DNA of 38,514 nt from an uncultured Saccharospirillaceae bacterium (GTDB taxonomy: Bacteria > Pseudomonadota > Gammaproteobacteria > Pseudomonadales > Natronospirillaceae): NCBI GenBank assembly GCA_913063165.1, contig CAJXZL010000022.1, positions 1 through 38,514 on the forward strand, read 5' to 3'. The notes beneath the pieces are model-generated. The model did not search any database. It saw nothing but the letters and a program-made list of their open reading frames with translations, and had not been told where the DNA came from. Within the stretch, counting starts at the first letter, position 1, and every line of letters starts with the position of its first letter. Below are positions 25,739-34,343 of the stretch, one piece after another. Position numbers and translations under genes: made by a program.

Positions 25739-26371
25739 ATGGCAAAATCTACAAGATCCAAAAGCAGTAACCGCTGGATGGACGAGCACGTCAATGACCC
25801 CTATGTGAAGCGCGCGCAAGTTGATGGCTATCGGTCTAGGTCCACGTATAAGTTAATTGAATTGAATGACAAAGACCGATTAATTCGGCCTGGCATGATT
25901 GTTATGGATCTGGGTTCTGCGCCAGGTGGTTGGTCACAGATCGCCGCACCCTTGGTGGGCAACAAGGGTCGGGTCATTGCGTCCGATATATTGCCCATGG
26001 ATGCCTTGGCCAATGTTGACTTTATTCAGGGTGACTTTACCGAGGATGCGGTGTTTGAACAGATTCTTGCGTCGCTCAATGGCGAACTGGTCGATGTGAT
26101 CGTTTCTGACATTGCACCCAACATCACAGGCATTAATGCCGCAGATCAGGCGTCGTCTATGTATTTGGTAGAATTGGGTTTGGACATGGTACGTCAGGTA
26201 TTAAAACCAAAAGGGAGTTTCGTCGCCAAGCTGTTTCAAGGTGAAGGCTATGATGCCTATTTGAAAGACGTGCGATCGTCATTTGAAAAGGTAGTGATTC
26301 GAAAGCCAGCGGCATCGCGACCGCGGTCTCGAGAAGTGTATCTGGTAGCAAAAGGATTTAAGGGGTCATAA
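25739..26371 (+). CDS. rlmE: 23S rRNA (uridine2552-2'-O)-methyltransferase
   Basis: Methylates the ribose of U2552 in the ribosomal A-loop, using S-adenosylmethionine, at a late step of 50S assembly. The 210 aa match E. coli RlmE/FtsJ (209). The SAM-binding motif is [13 protein letters not shown] (55-67), and the K-D-K-E tetrad sits at Lys38, Asp124, Lys164 and Glu199, exactly the E. coli numbering. The start ATG at 25739 gives [13 protein letters not shown], while the open frame begins at 25688; AAGAG lies about 12 nt upstream, a weak ribosome-binding site. Unlike the common arrangement, ftsH does not follow and yhbY does not precede it. Confidence 0.97.
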   Translation: MAKSTRSKSSNRWMDEHVNDPYVKRAQVDGYRSRSTYKLIELNDKDRLIRPGMIVMDLGSAPGGWSQIAAPLVGNKGRVIASDILPMDALANVDFIQGDFTEDAVFEQILASLNGELVDVIVSDIAPNITGINAADQASSMYLVELGLDMVRQVLKPKGSFVAKLFQGEGYDAYLKDVRSSFEKVVIRKPAASRPRSREVYLVAKGFKGS

Positions 26372-26438
26372 CGCGTGACCTCCAGCTGTCTGTGGTTATC
26401 ACCCGCTAATCGACGGTGTTAACGCTTCGGTATCTGCC

Positions 26439-27362
26439 CTAAAGCGCCTGCGTCATCGCGGTCAATGCAATCAAGGCCAAGGTCATGGTCAGTGGGCTAA
26501 GCAGGGTAGACACGGCGACGGTTTCTGCAGCGTACTTACCATGCCCCGTCATCTGTTGCGCCATTACATAGCTGGCAGCTGCGGTTGGTGTTGCCATCAT
26601 CATGGTCAATATGCCGAGCGACATGCCACGAATGCCGAGCAGATACCCTAGGCCAACCGCCCCTAATGGCAGAACCACCAATTTCAGACCGGTTGCAATG
26701 AGCACCCACTTGCGATTTCTCTTTAATGATGACCATTCCAAGCTGGCGCCAATGCTGACCAAGGCAATGGGTAGGATAAACTTCACCAAATGCGCTAACG
26801 AAAAGGTTTCTGAAATGGGCCGGGGCAATGGCGATAACGACCACGCCAAGCCGATTAACGAGGCAATAATCAGCGGGTTGGTCAGGATGCCTACCATGAG
26901 CTTTTTGCCGGGTGCGTTCAGCAACAGCACGGCGCAAATGTTGTAAATGATGGTGTTCATGCCGACATAAAAGCCGCCGACTATCAAACCGTCCTGTCCG
27001 TAAGCACCGACTACCAGCGTGAGGCCCACAATACCCATATTGCCGCGGTAGGCGCTTTGCACAAACACCCCGACCAGATCCGCTGCCATGTAACGTTTGC
27101 TAAGGGTCCACAGCAGGACTACCGTCGCGAGGGTATACAGGATGCCAAAAGCGGTCAGATCGATATTGACCGGTTGATCGAGTGGTTTGCCGGCCAAAGA
27201 CAAAAATAAGGTTGCCGGCAGGATGACCATGAATACCAAACTGTTGGTGTTTTTGATAAACCGCGGGCCAATGATCCCTGCACGCTTGAGCGCGATACCG
27301 ACAACCAGTGCCCACAGGATGGGCGCGGTGATGTTCCAGGCAGTAAAAAAGAGGGTGGTCAT
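26439..27362 (-). CDS. Auxin efflux carrier (AEC) family permease
   Basis: A 307-aa inner-membrane protein with about ten hydrophobic segments in two inverted halves. AEC cues are ILWALVVGIALKRAGII near the start, SAYRGNMGIVGLTL with the broken helix in the first half, ILPIALVSIGASLEW, and MATPTAAASYVMAQQM with the second broken helix. Such permeases carry malonate, organic acids or unknown solutes. The frame opens at 27392, but that start runs through a perfect palindrome; ATG at 27362 (MTTLFFTAWN) is my choice, although neither start has a clear Shine-Dalgarno. It converges on rlmE with a 67-nt gap holding only an imperfect hairpin and no T-run. Confidence 0.88.
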   Translation of the reverse strand: MTTLFFTAWNITAPILWALVVGIALKRAGIIGPRFIKNTNSLVFMVILPATLFLSLAGKPLDQPVNIDLTAFGILYTLATVVLLWTLSKRYMAADLVGVFVQSAYRGNMGIVGLTLVVGAYGQDGLIVGGFYVGMNTIIYNICAVLLLNAPGKKLMVGILTNPLIIASLIGLAWSLSPLPRPISETFSLAHLVKFILPIALVSIGASLEWSSLKRNRKWVLIATGLKLVVLPLGAVGLGYLLGIRGMSLGILTMMMATPTAAASYVMAQQMTGHGKYAAETVAVSTLLSPLTMTLALIALTAMTQAL

Positions 27363-27372
27363 CAGGTGAATT

Positions 27373-27386
27373 CGTGAAATTTCACG
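27373..27386. promoter_or_regulatory. 14-bp perfect palindrome, operator candidate
   Basis: CGTGAAATTTCACG is a perfect 14-bp palindrome, 10 bp upstream of the chosen AEC start codon and about 110 bp upstream of the pfkA -10. A dimeric repressor of the AEC gene would fit the position. I do not recognise the regulator. Confidence 0.5.
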
Positions 27387-27495
27387 TATCATACACAGGT
27401 ATTACACTTTGAAACAATCGCGCCCGAACGAGCACGTTATACTGTGGTTAGTAGACGGACTGAGGGCACGGTGATCCATGTGAATAAAGTGCCCC

Positions 27496-27501
27496 TATAA
27501 T
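27496..27501 (+). promoter_or_regulatory. Likely -10 element of pfkA
   Basis: A perfect TATAAT lies 33 nt before the pfkA start. No good -35 element is found at 16-18 nt upstream, so an activator or another sigma-contact may be needed. GGAG at 27525-27528, six bases before the ATG, is the ribosome-binding site. Confidence 0.4.
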
Positions 27502-27534
27502 AGGTTTCGGTGTCAGTGATTGATGGAGTCCAGA

Positions 27535-28503
27535 ATGTCAGCAATTAAAAAAATCGGTGTGTTGACCAGTGGTGGCGATGCCCCCGGCATGAATGCAGCT
27601 ATTCGTGCGGTCGTGCGGTCGGGCATTAGCTATGGCTTAGAGGTTTACGGTGTCTATGATGGGTATTTGGGATTGTATGAAAACCGCATTGAGCGTCTGT
27701 CGACCCATTCGGTATCTGACATCATTAATCGGGGTGGCACGATTTTAGGATCGGCACGGTTTCCGGGATTTAAAGACATCAAGATCCGCGAAGTGGCGGT
27801 ACAGAATATGCGCGCTGCCGGTATCGATGCCTTGGTAGTGATTGGTGGTGACGGTTCCTACATGGGCGCCAAGTGCATTACTGAGATGGGCTTTCCTTGC
27901 ATCGGGCTGCCGGGCACCATTGATAATGACGTAAACGGCACCGACACCACTATTGGGTTCTATACCGCATTAAATACGGTTCTAGAAGCGATTGACCGCT
28001 TGCGCGATACCAGCAGTTCACATAGCAGGGTGTCTTTGGTAGAAATTATGGGGCGCCATTGTGGCGACCTTACCATGTCGGCGGCGGTCGGCGGTGGTGC
28101 AGAATATTTCATTATTCCTGAAAAGCCATTCGATGAAGCCAGCTTTATACAGACCCTAGAAGCCCATTTTGACGCGGGCAAGAAACACGCCATGGTGGCT
28201 ATTACCGAACACATCACCGATGTTGAAGTGTTGGCCCGTACCATCGAAAAAATGACCGGCCACGAAACCCGTGCCACTATTTTGGGCCATGTACAGCGCG
28301 GCGGTACGCCCACCGCTTTCGACCGCATTCTGGCGAGTCGCATGGGGGGTTATGCCGTGGAATTATTGCTGGAAGGAAAAGGTGGTCGCTGCGTGGGTAT
28401 TGTTCAGGACAAGATGGTGGATCATGACATCATTGATGCGATTCAAAATCTTAAGAAGCCCTTTAATCAAGAGTTATATGATTTGTCGCACAGACTGGCC
28501 TAA
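27535..28503 (+). CDS. pfkA: ATP-dependent 6-phosphofructokinase
   Basis: Phosphorylates fructose-6-phosphate in the committed step of glycolysis; a tetrameric cytoplasmic enzyme. The 322 aa match E. coli PfkA (320). [18 protein letters not shown] is at 11-28, the ATP motif VIGGDGS near residue 103, and the catalytic segment [12 protein letters not shown] near 125. Glycines in GGDGS and PGTIDND mark the ATP-dependent rather than pyrophosphate-dependent class. [18 protein letters not shown] carries the substrate-binding arginine. The ATG at 27535 follows GGAG by 6 nt and corrects an open frame that begins with TTG at 27520. The gene stands alone in its direction until the CYTH-CHAD gene 146 nt later. 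Confidence 0.97.
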   Translation: MSAIKKIGVLTSGGDAPGMNAAIRAVVRSGISYGLEVYGVYDGYLGLYENRIERLSTHSVSDIINRGGTILGSARFPGFKDIKIREVAVQNMRAAGIDALVVIGGDGSYMGAKCITEMGFPCIGLPGTIDNDVNGTDTTIGFYTALNTVLEAIDRLRDTSSSHSRVSLVEIMGRHCGDLTMSAAVGGGAEYFIIPEKPFDEASFIQTLEAHFDAGKKHAMVAITEHITDVEVLARTIEKMTGHETRATILGHVQRGGTPTAFDRILASRMGGYAVELLLEGKGGRCVGIVQDKMVDHDIIDAIQNLKKPFNQELYDLSHRLA

Positions 28504-28547
28504 TTGTGCGCGCATCAGCTTCTGTTTTTAGATTTAATCCTTGCACT

Positions 28548-28585
28548 CGACCTAACGCTAGGTAAGATCAAGCCTTGTTAGGTCG
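28548..28585 (+). repeat. Inverted repeat between pfkA and the CYTH-CHAD gene
   Basis: CGACCTAAC (28548-28556) and GTTAGGTCG (28577-28585) are perfect 9-bp inverted arms around a 20-nt loop that holds another TAGGT. There is no T-run, so it is not a standard terminator. TATAAT at 28612-28617 lies 27 nt downstream and may be the -10 of the next gene, so the repeat could be an operator or a transcript-processing hairpin. Confidence 0.6.
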
Positions 28586-28649
28586 GTCGCGCAGTACTGC
28601 GTTCAGATCGCTATAATAAAAACGATAATGTGCGTGAGAGGACTACTGA

Positions 28650-30122
28650 ATGGCGCAAGAAATTGAGCTGAAATTATCACTCGACGATCAAGACAGAGAC
28701 CGTATTGTTCACCATCCTTTGTTGGCGACAGGTACCGCCCCTCAGAAATTCTTCCTACGTAATCAGTATTTTGACACCCCAGATCAACAGCTGACCCGCC
28801 ATGGTTTTGCCATTCGTATTCGCCAACAGGGCGATCAGCTGATTCAAACCCTAAAAGGGCGTGGTACACAGTTGTCTGGTTTGCACCAGCGATTAGAACT
28901 TGAATGGCCTTTGGCCACCCCCGAACTCGATTGTAGTCTGATCCCAGCCGGTTTGTTGCCGGCGAATATCGACCTAGCGACTTTGGTGCCTTTGTTTGAA
29001 ACCAACTTTGACCGTACCCAATGGGAAATCACCACCGCTGACGCGTCACTGTGGATCATGCTTGACGAAGGTCGCGTGTCCTGTGGCGAAAAAGAGACTC
29101 CCATTTCTGAGGTAGAAATTGAACTGCATCAGGGCGACCCCATTGCGTTGTTCGATGTGGCGTTGCAGTTGACCCACCGCTTTGCGTTGGTGCCCAACGA
29201 TGTGTCAAAAGCTGAGCGCGGTTTTAGATTGTTAAATAACAGCAGCGTGCCAAAAAGCCGTCCGCCAGTGATTACTGCAGAAGCGAGCCTCGAAACAGCC
29301 TTTGAACAGGTGATGGCGTTTGAATTGGAAACCCTGCACCGTTTATGGGAAGCCTTTCATTACACCCAAAACTGGACGCACCTGCATCAGTTCCGCAATA
29401 CACTGGGGAATATGCGCACCAATTTCTTGTTGTTTTCAAAAATGTTAGCACCAGAAGCGATAGTAGAAGCCAGTAAAGCCATCGATTGGTTAGACAACCG
29501 CATGGCGCCGATGTTGCACTGGTGGCCTGCTTGTTATGCATTGAGTCAACAGGCATCGGAACCTCCACGTTCTGCCAGCGATCAGCTGCACCAATTAAAA
29601 GCCCTGCAAGCCTTAGACCGACTGAGTGAATTGCAGCGCGAACCAGAATTTGGCCACCATCTTTTGTCGTTAGCCCGATGGCTGTTTGCGAAAGAGTGGA
29701 CCCACCACCATACCGACGATACCCGTCACCAAGCCCAAACACAGATCAGCCAAGCCTTGTTAGAGCCGGTCAAACAGCAGTGGCTTGCGTTACAGCTAGA
29801 TGAATGTGGTGGCAATGTCAGCAGTTGGTTAGAGCGCCAACAGATCATCCAAGGCCTGAGCCATATTTGTGCTACCTTAGAGCATGTTGTCGGCGCCGAT
29901 ATGACCCGTATGAGAGACGAGCTTCAATCACTCGAAAGTGGCATGGTAGAACTGTCGGCCATGGAAGTCGTATCGAAACTGGGTGACTGGCTACAGAACC
30001 TCAGCACCGAGGAGCAGCAAAGTATCAACAGTTGGACGCGTAGCCAAACCGTTGTCATGCGCAACATGAATGAATTGTCACAGCGTATGTTGATGGGGAT
30101 GACGGCGACGATGTCGGCCTGA
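28650..30122 (+). CDS. ygiF: CYTH-CHAD domain protein, inorganic triphosphatase-like
   Basis: A 490-aa two-domain protein like E. coli YgiF, which hydrolyses inorganic triphosphate. The CYTH domain (about 1-205) starts with the metal and phosphate-binding EIELK motif (residues 4-8), with further charged strands FAIRIRQQGD, ISEVEIEL and KAERGFRL. The CHAD domain (about 215-480) is all helical with THLHQFRNTLGNMRTNF, a histidine and arginine pattern thought to bind polyphosphate. AGAGGA lies 7 nt before the ATG. In E. coli the gene is next to glnE; here the two are separated by about 4 kb and four other genes. Confidence 0.88.
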   Translation: MAQEIELKLSLDDQDRDRIVHHPLLATGTAPQKFFLRNQYFDTPDQQLTRHGFAIRIRQQGDQLIQTLKGRGTQLSGLHQRLELEWPLATPELDCSLIPAGLLPANIDLATLVPLFETNFDRTQWEITTADASLWIMLDEGRVSCGEKETPISEVEIELHQGDPIALFDVALQLTHRFALVPNDVSKAERGFRLLNNSSVPKSRPPVITAEASLETAFEQVMAFELETLHRLWEAFHYTQNWTHLHQFRNTLGNMRTNFLLFSKMLAPEAIVEASKAIDWLDNRMAPMLHWWPACYALSQQASEPPRSASDQLHQLKALQALDRLSELQREPEFGHHLLSLARWLFAKEWTHHHTDDTRHQAQTQISQALLEPVKQQWLALQLDECGGNVSSWLERQQIIQGLSHICATLEHVVGADMTRMRDELQSLESGMVELSAMEVVSKLGDWLQNLSTEEQQSINSWTRSQTVVMRNMNELSQRMLMGMTATMSA

Positions 30123-30124
30123 TA

Positions 30125-30300
30125 GGGACAGATAAGAACAGATAAGGCAGGTAGAGGCAGGTGGAAACAGACAGTGGCAGATACCATTGCTCGCACCTAT
30201 TATCTAATTGTGGGCTTCTCACATCTGCCTTTATAGCCACCGGTTTTCGTCATCTATTATCTGCTTGTGTGTTTCTTGCATCTGCTCAATGGCACCTGCT
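30125..30300. repeat. Repeat-rich gap: phased CAG decamers and a 57-nt imperfect direct repeat
   Basis: The 195-nt gap holds two repeat families and no gene. On the left, CAG trinucleotides within purine-rich decamers begin at 30129, 30139, 30148, 30158, 30168 and 30178, spaced 10, 9, 10, 10 and 10. On the right, a roughly 50-nt unit starting at 30194 (CACCTATTATCT) recurs at 30251 (CATCTATTATCT) with a period of 57 nt and many identities. The right side carries TATCT, ATCTG and ACCTG words, the complements of the left CAGATA and CAGGT words, so the whole region is also an imperfect inverted repeat. Confidence 0.7.
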
Positions 30301-30317
30301 TTTAAAAAAGGGTTAGC

Positions 30318-32081
30318 ATGCTCACATTGAAAGGGAAGTTGAATTTACGGTCTTTGGTAACGGCTTTGGTCGCCTCTGAGGTGATTGTCCGTACCGAAGC
30401 CGAACGTGCCTTTTCACAGGGTAATGGCGCCACCTTTCAAAAACTGCATCCACTGCTGCAAGTGGTGCAGCTTCAATTAGAACTCCGCAATCAGCCTGGC
30501 AAATATCTAAACGCCCATCAGTTAGCCAAATGGTTGGCAGAGCAGGTTGGCATGGACTATTTCCACATTGACCCGCTAAAAATTGACGCGACCGTCATGA
30601 CCCAAGTGATGTCCTATGAGTTTGCGCTCAAACAGGGACTTTTGGCCGTGGCACAAACCCCTAATGAAGTCATTATTGCGACTAACGAACCCTTTATTAC
30701 CGGATGGGAATCAACCGTTGAGCAGGTCACCCGCAAGTCGGTTAAGAAAGTGATCGCTTCGGCAGAAGATGTCGAACGGTACCGTTTAGAGTTTTACCGC
30801 TTGGCGAAATCAGTCTCGGGTGCTGCCAAGCAAGATGCCCAGAAAAACCGCGTTGGCAACCTCGAACAGCTGTTGCAAATAGGCAACCTGCAGTCACCTG
30901 ATGCCAATGATGAAGGTGTGGTAAATATCGTCGATTGGTTGTTGCAATACGCCTTTGATCAGCGCGCCAGTGATATTCACATAGAGCCTCGCCGTGAGCA
31001 GGTGTTTGTGCGTTTTCGCATTGACGGTATTTTGCACTCAGTCTATGACATCCCGTATCTGGTCGGTCTGGCCGTGATTAGCCGGATCAAGATTTTGGGC
31101 CGCATGAATGTGGCTGAAAAGCGCCGCCCCCAAGATGGCCGCTTAAAAACTCAGTCACCAGAAGGCAGTGAAATTGAACTGCGATTGTCTACCTTGCCGA
31201 CCGCCTTTGGTGAGAAATTGGTCATGCGAATCTTCGATCCCGAAGTCTTGCTAAAACCCTTTGAGGCTTTGGGGCTGGTCGATGATGTTTTAACCCAGTG
31301 GACCACTCTAACCTCGGGCCGACACGGCATTGTATTGGTCACCGGTCCGACCGGCTCAGGTAAAACGACCACCCTGTATTCAACGCTGAAGCAGTTGGCC
31401 AAGCCCGAAGTGAATGTCTGCACTATCGAAGACCCCATTGAAATGATTGAACCTGCGTTTAACCAAATGCAGGTGCAGTCGAATTTGGATTTGAATTTCT
31501 CGGATGGTGTTCGCGCCCTGTTGCGACAAGACCCTGACATCATCATGGTGGGTGAGACCCGTGACCTCGAAACGGCGAGCATGGCCATTCAAGCTGCGCT
31601 GACCGGCCACCTGGTGTTGACCACCTTACACACCAACGATGCGCCTGCCGCGATTACACGATTGCTCGACCTCGGTGTTCCCGCCTATCTCATTCGTTCC
31701 TGTTTGCTCGGCGTGATGGCCCAACGCTTGGTACGTACCCTATGCCCGCACTGCAAAACACCCGTGACCACCGATGAAGCCGATTGGAACACGCTGACAC
31801 AGCCAATGGTGCTTGAAAAGCCCGGGATAACCTATCAAGCCTGTGGGTGCTTGGAATGTCGTAATACCGGCTATTTGGGGCGGATGGGCTTATATGAAAT
31901 CTTTTCGCTGACCGATGGACTTGAGCAAGACGTGGTGGATCAGCTAGACATCAAGGTACTGCGACAACATGCGATTAAACAGGGTATGAAAACGCTCCGT
32001 ATTGCCGGCGCTGACCAAGTTGCATTGGGCAATACTTCGATAGAAGAAGTCATGCGCGTGACGCCCGACCACGACCGTTAA
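30318..32081 (+). CDS. Orphan GspE/PilB-type secretion ATPase
   Basis: A 587-aa hexameric ATPase of the type II secretion/type IV pilus assembly family. An N-terminal region (1-190) resembles the GspE N domain. The ATPase core starts with ASDIHIEP near 216 and has Walker A GPTGSGKTTT near 343, the Asp box TIEDPIEM, Walker B IIMVGETRD, and the His box LTTLHTND. Zinc ligands are CPHC near 476 and CLEC near 511. No other pilus or secretion component (pilC, pilD, gspF, pseudopilin) is in the window, so its partner system is elsewhere or it acts alone. The ATG at 30318 has GGG 10 nt upstream, a weak ribosome-binding site. Stop codons overlap the convergent gene by 4 nt. Confidence 0.92.
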   Translation: MLTLKGKLNLRSLVTALVASEVIVRTEAERAFSQGNGATFQKLHPLLQVVQLQLELRNQPGKYLNAHQLAKWLAEQVGMDYFHIDPLKIDATVMTQVMSYEFALKQGLLAVAQTPNEVIIATNEPFITGWESTVEQVTRKSVKKVIASAEDVERYRLEFYRLAKSVSGAAKQDAQKNRVGNLEQLLQIGNLQSPDANDEGVVNIVDWLLQYAFDQRASDIHIEPRREQVFVRFRIDGILHSVYDIPYLVGLAVISRIKILGRMNVAEKRRPQDGRLKTQSPEGSEIELRLSTLPTAFGEKLVMRIFDPEVLLKPFEALGLVDDVLTQWTTLTSGRHGIVLVTGPTGSGKTTTLYSTLKQLAKPEVNVCTIEDPIEMIEPAFNQMQVQSNLDLNFSDGVRALLRQDPDIIMVGETRDLETASMAIQAALTGHLVLTTLHTNDAPAAITRLLDLGVPAYLIRSCLLGVMAQRLVRTLCPHCKTPVTTDEADWNTLTQPMVLEKPGITYQACGCLECRNTGYLGRMGLYEIFSLTDGLEQDVVDQLDIKVLRQHAIKQGMKTLRIAGADQVALGNTSIEEVMRVTPDHDR

Positions 32082-32698
32082 TCGTCAGCTTGTCCTGACA
32101 GGCTGTGATAGCCTGACCAAATGCGCAGGGTCGCACTGAGCACGCACATTCCCGCAAAACTCCACGCCAAGACTGCAAAATGCTGCGGCCATAGACAAAA
32201 CGCAACAAAAAACGCAATCGTTTCCGTGCCTTCAGCCAAACCACTGAGATAATAAATGCCCTTGTTGGGATACTGAATGCGCGATAAATTGCGGCGTTCA
32301 GCCATAATAGCGAATGCCAAAAAACTCACGCCAGTGCCCATAAATGACAGCAGCAATGCGCTGGCAGCCAAGGCATTGTCCGCAGGATTCGCTAAGGCAA
32401 AGCCAAATACCACAGCGGCATAGAAAATAAAATCCAGCGTGATGTCGAGAAACGCTCCCTGATCGGTCGCACCTGTTTGGCGTGCCAGTACCCCATCCAC
32501 ACCGTCGAACACCCGGTTCATCAAGATCAAAATCAGCGCTAGCCAGTACCAACCCACATACAAACTGGGGACCACCAGCAACCCCAACACAAAGCCCGTG
32601 ACGGTTACTTGATTAGCGTGGATGTCGCGTTGCTGGCAGACATCGGCTATCTGGTTTAGCGGTTTTTGTATGAGCGGTAACGCCCAGCGATCTAACAT
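32078..32698 (-). CDS. CDP-alcohol phosphatidyltransferase family membrane protein
   Basis: A 206-aa inner-membrane enzyme with about six hydrophobic segments. The complete CDP-OH-P motif is present: Asp65, Asp68, Gly69, Ala72, Arg73, Gly81, Asp85 and Asp89, with spacing D-x2-DG-x2-AR-x7-G-x3-D-x3-D. These residues bind two metal ions and the CDP-diacylglycerol headgroup. The acceptor alcohol (glycerol-phosphate, serine, inositol-phosphate) cannot be set by sequence alone. The ATG at 32698 follows AGGA at 7 nt and begins MLDRWALPL; a longer open frame starts at 32857 but its extra residues are not family-like. The gene is convergent with the GspE-type ATPase. Confidence 0.9.
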   Translation of the reverse strand: MLDRWALPLIQKPLNQIADVCQQRDIHANQVTVTGFVLGLLVVPSLYVGWYWLALILILMNRVFDGVDGVLARQTGATDQGAFLDITLDFIFYAAVVFGFALANPADNALAASALLLSFMGTGVSFLAFAIMAERRNLSRIQYPNKGIYYLSGLAEGTETIAFFVAFCLWPQHFAVLAWSFAGMCVLSATLRIWSGYHSLSGQADD

Positions 32699-32812
32699 AC
32701 AGTGTTCCTCAGTCAAACGAGATAGATGCAAGGTTGAGAGTTTCGATAGGATCGGACGCACTAGGTGGTGGTCTTTCCTGTCTTTGTGTCGAGTTTTTCC
32801 TGCACCTACTGC

Positions 32813-32842
32813 ATTATAGTCAGTGAGCAAGGTCAATGTCGC
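32813..32842 (-). promoter_or_regulatory. Promoter of the CDP-alcohol phosphatidyltransferase gene
   Basis: On the minus strand GCGACA (32842-32837) and a perfect TATAAT (32818-32813) are separated by 18 nt. The -35 matches four of six consensus positions. Transcription would start near 32806, leaving a leader of about 108 nt before the ATG at 32698. Confidence 0.5.
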
Positions 32843-32850
32843 GCCCATCA

Positions 32851-32880
32851 TGGTCAAGGAAACAACTATATAGGTATACT
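32851..32880 (+). promoter_or_regulatory. Possible promoter of qmcA
   Basis: TGGTCA (32851-32856) and TATACT (32875-32880) are separated by 18 nt, matching four and five of six sigma70 consensus positions. Predicted transcription start is near 32887, about 55 nt before the qmcA ATG. It lies back to back with the promoter of the divergent gene. Confidence 0.4.
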
Positions 32881-32941
32881 CATTTCATGGCCTTGGTCTA
32901 TAGTTAGAGCTATTCCATCATCCAATGAATGAGGTGTCAGT

Positions 32942-33856
32942 ATGAACGTAAATATCGTAATTATCCTATTTGTCGCCTTTGTCATCGTGATTACCGCGAT
33001 GAGCGTCAAGTTTGTACCTCAGGGATTTAACTGGACGGTTGAACGTTTTGGTCGTTATACCCGTACCCTAAGTCCTGGCTTGGGCTGGATTATTCCTTTC
33101 TTCGACCGCGTGGGCCATAAGGTCAATGTCAAAGAACTGTTACTCGACATACCACCCCAGGAAGTCATTAGCCGTGACAACGCGATGGTGACGATCGACG
33201 CGATTTGCTTTTTTCAGGTAGTCAATGCGGCAAAAAGTTCTTATGAAGTCAACACCCTAGATGCCGCAATACGGAACCTCACCATGACCAACATTCGTAC
33301 AGTGTTGGGTTCATTAGAGCTAGACGGTATGTTGTCGCAGCGTGATGAAATCAACGAGCGGTTGTTACGGATTGTTGATGAGGCGACCAATCCTTGGGGC
33401 GTCAAGGTTACCCGTATTGAAATCAAAGACATTACGCCACCAAAAGATTTGGTGGACGCGATGGCTACCCAAATGAAAGCTGAACGTATTAAACGTGCTT
33501 TGATCTTGGAAGCCGAAGGCGCCCGCCAAGCGCAGATTTTGAAAGCCGAAGGTGAAAAACAGGCTGCGATTCTCAAGGGTGAAGGCGAGAAGCAGCGCCG
33601 CGTATTGGAAGCTGAAGCACGAGAAAGACAGGCAGAGGCTGAGGCCAAGGCCACACAGGACGTTTCTCAAGCCATCGCGATGGGCGATGTGCGTGCCATC
33701 AACTATTTTGTAGCACAAAAATATACTGAAGCCTTGGCTAAAATCGGTGAAGGCCCTAATGCTAAGTTGGTGATGATGCCGTTGGATACCTCTGGATTAG
33801 TCGGCTCTATCGGTGGCATATCAGAACTCATCAAAGACATTACGAAAAGCGCTTAA
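32942..33856 (+). CDS. qmcA: SPFH/stomatin-like membrane protein QmcA
   Basis: A 304-aa inner-membrane protein of the SPFH (stomatin/prohibitin) class. Residues 1-22 form one membrane segment, then [22 protein letters not shown] opens the SPFH domain (about 25-190), followed by a long coiled-coil of repeated [18 protein letters not shown] units (about 190-250) and a glycine-rich tail. E. coli QmcA is 305 aa and forms large cages in the membrane linked to quality control. GAGGTG lies 5-6 nt before the ATG. It is followed by nfeD after 13 nt, its usual partner. Confidence 0.95.
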   Translation: MNVNIVIILFVAFVIVITAMSVKFVPQGFNWTVERFGRYTRTLSPGLGWIIPFFDRVGHKVNVKELLLDIPPQEVISRDNAMVTIDAICFFQVVNAAKSSYEVNTLDAAIRNLTMTNIRTVLGSLELDGMLSQRDEINERLLRIVDEATNPWGVKVTRIEIKDITPPKDLVDAMATQMKAERIKRALILEAEGARQAQILKAEGEKQAAILKGEGEKQRRVLEAEARERQAEAEAKATQDVSQAIAMGDVRAINYFVAQKYTEALAKIGEGPNAKLVMMPLDTSGLVGSIGGISELIKDITKSA

Positions 33857-33869
33857 ATAGGTAGACGAT

Positions 33870-34343
33870 ATGATCACATTTACGTTTTGGCATTGGTTTG
33901 GTGTGGCGTTGGTATTGTTGAGCGCTGAAATGTTGGGCGCTGCAGGGTTCCTGCTGTGGACCGGTATGTCAGCAGCCCTTATCGGTGTGCTACTGTTTAT
34001 ATTTCCCAACATAGACACCAGCTGGCAATTGGTGATTTTTTCATTTGTAACTATCGCTGTGCTGTATGTCTGGTGGCGTCACTTACAGCAACGCATCGAT
34101 ACTTCAGACCAACCCTTGCTGAACCAGCGGTCGGCTCAGTATGTGGGACGGCAAACGGTGTTGGTAGAGCCGCTGTTGCATGGGCGGGGCACAGTCCGTA
34201 TCGATGACAGCCGTTGGCAGGTAACAGGGCCAGAATTGCCAGTGAACACCTTGGTTAAAGTGGTTGGCTTGCAGGATGCCTTGTTGCTCGTCGTGGAACC
34301 AGTGACACAAGACGATGAAACGGAAGGGCACGCCGACGAATGA
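33870..34343 (+). CDS. NfeD-family membrane protein
   Basis: A 157-aa protein with three hydrophobic segments in residues 5-70 and a C-terminal OB-fold-like NfeD domain (about 90-150) with YVGRQTVLVEPLLHGRGTVRIDDSRWQV. It is the short NfeD type that pairs with SPFH proteins (E. coli YbbK/QmcA pair), which it is thought to assist. It starts 13 nt after qmcA and its stop overlaps the start of glnE (ATGA, 34340-34343), so the three genes form one coupled unit. Confidence 0.92.
   Translation: MITFTFWHWFGVALVLLSAEMLGAAGFLLWTGMSAALIGVLLFIFPNIDTSWQLVIFSFVTIAVLYVWWRHLQQRIDTSDQPLLNQRSAQYVGRQTVLVEPLLHGRGTVRIDDSRWQVTGPELPVNTLVKVVGLQDALLLVVEPVTQDDETEGHADE

Noticed and set aside
26395-26423. Terminator between convergent rlmE and AEC genes
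   Set aside because: The stem GTTATCACC/GGTGTTAAC has a mismatch, an 11-nt loop and no T-run, so it is too weak to call.
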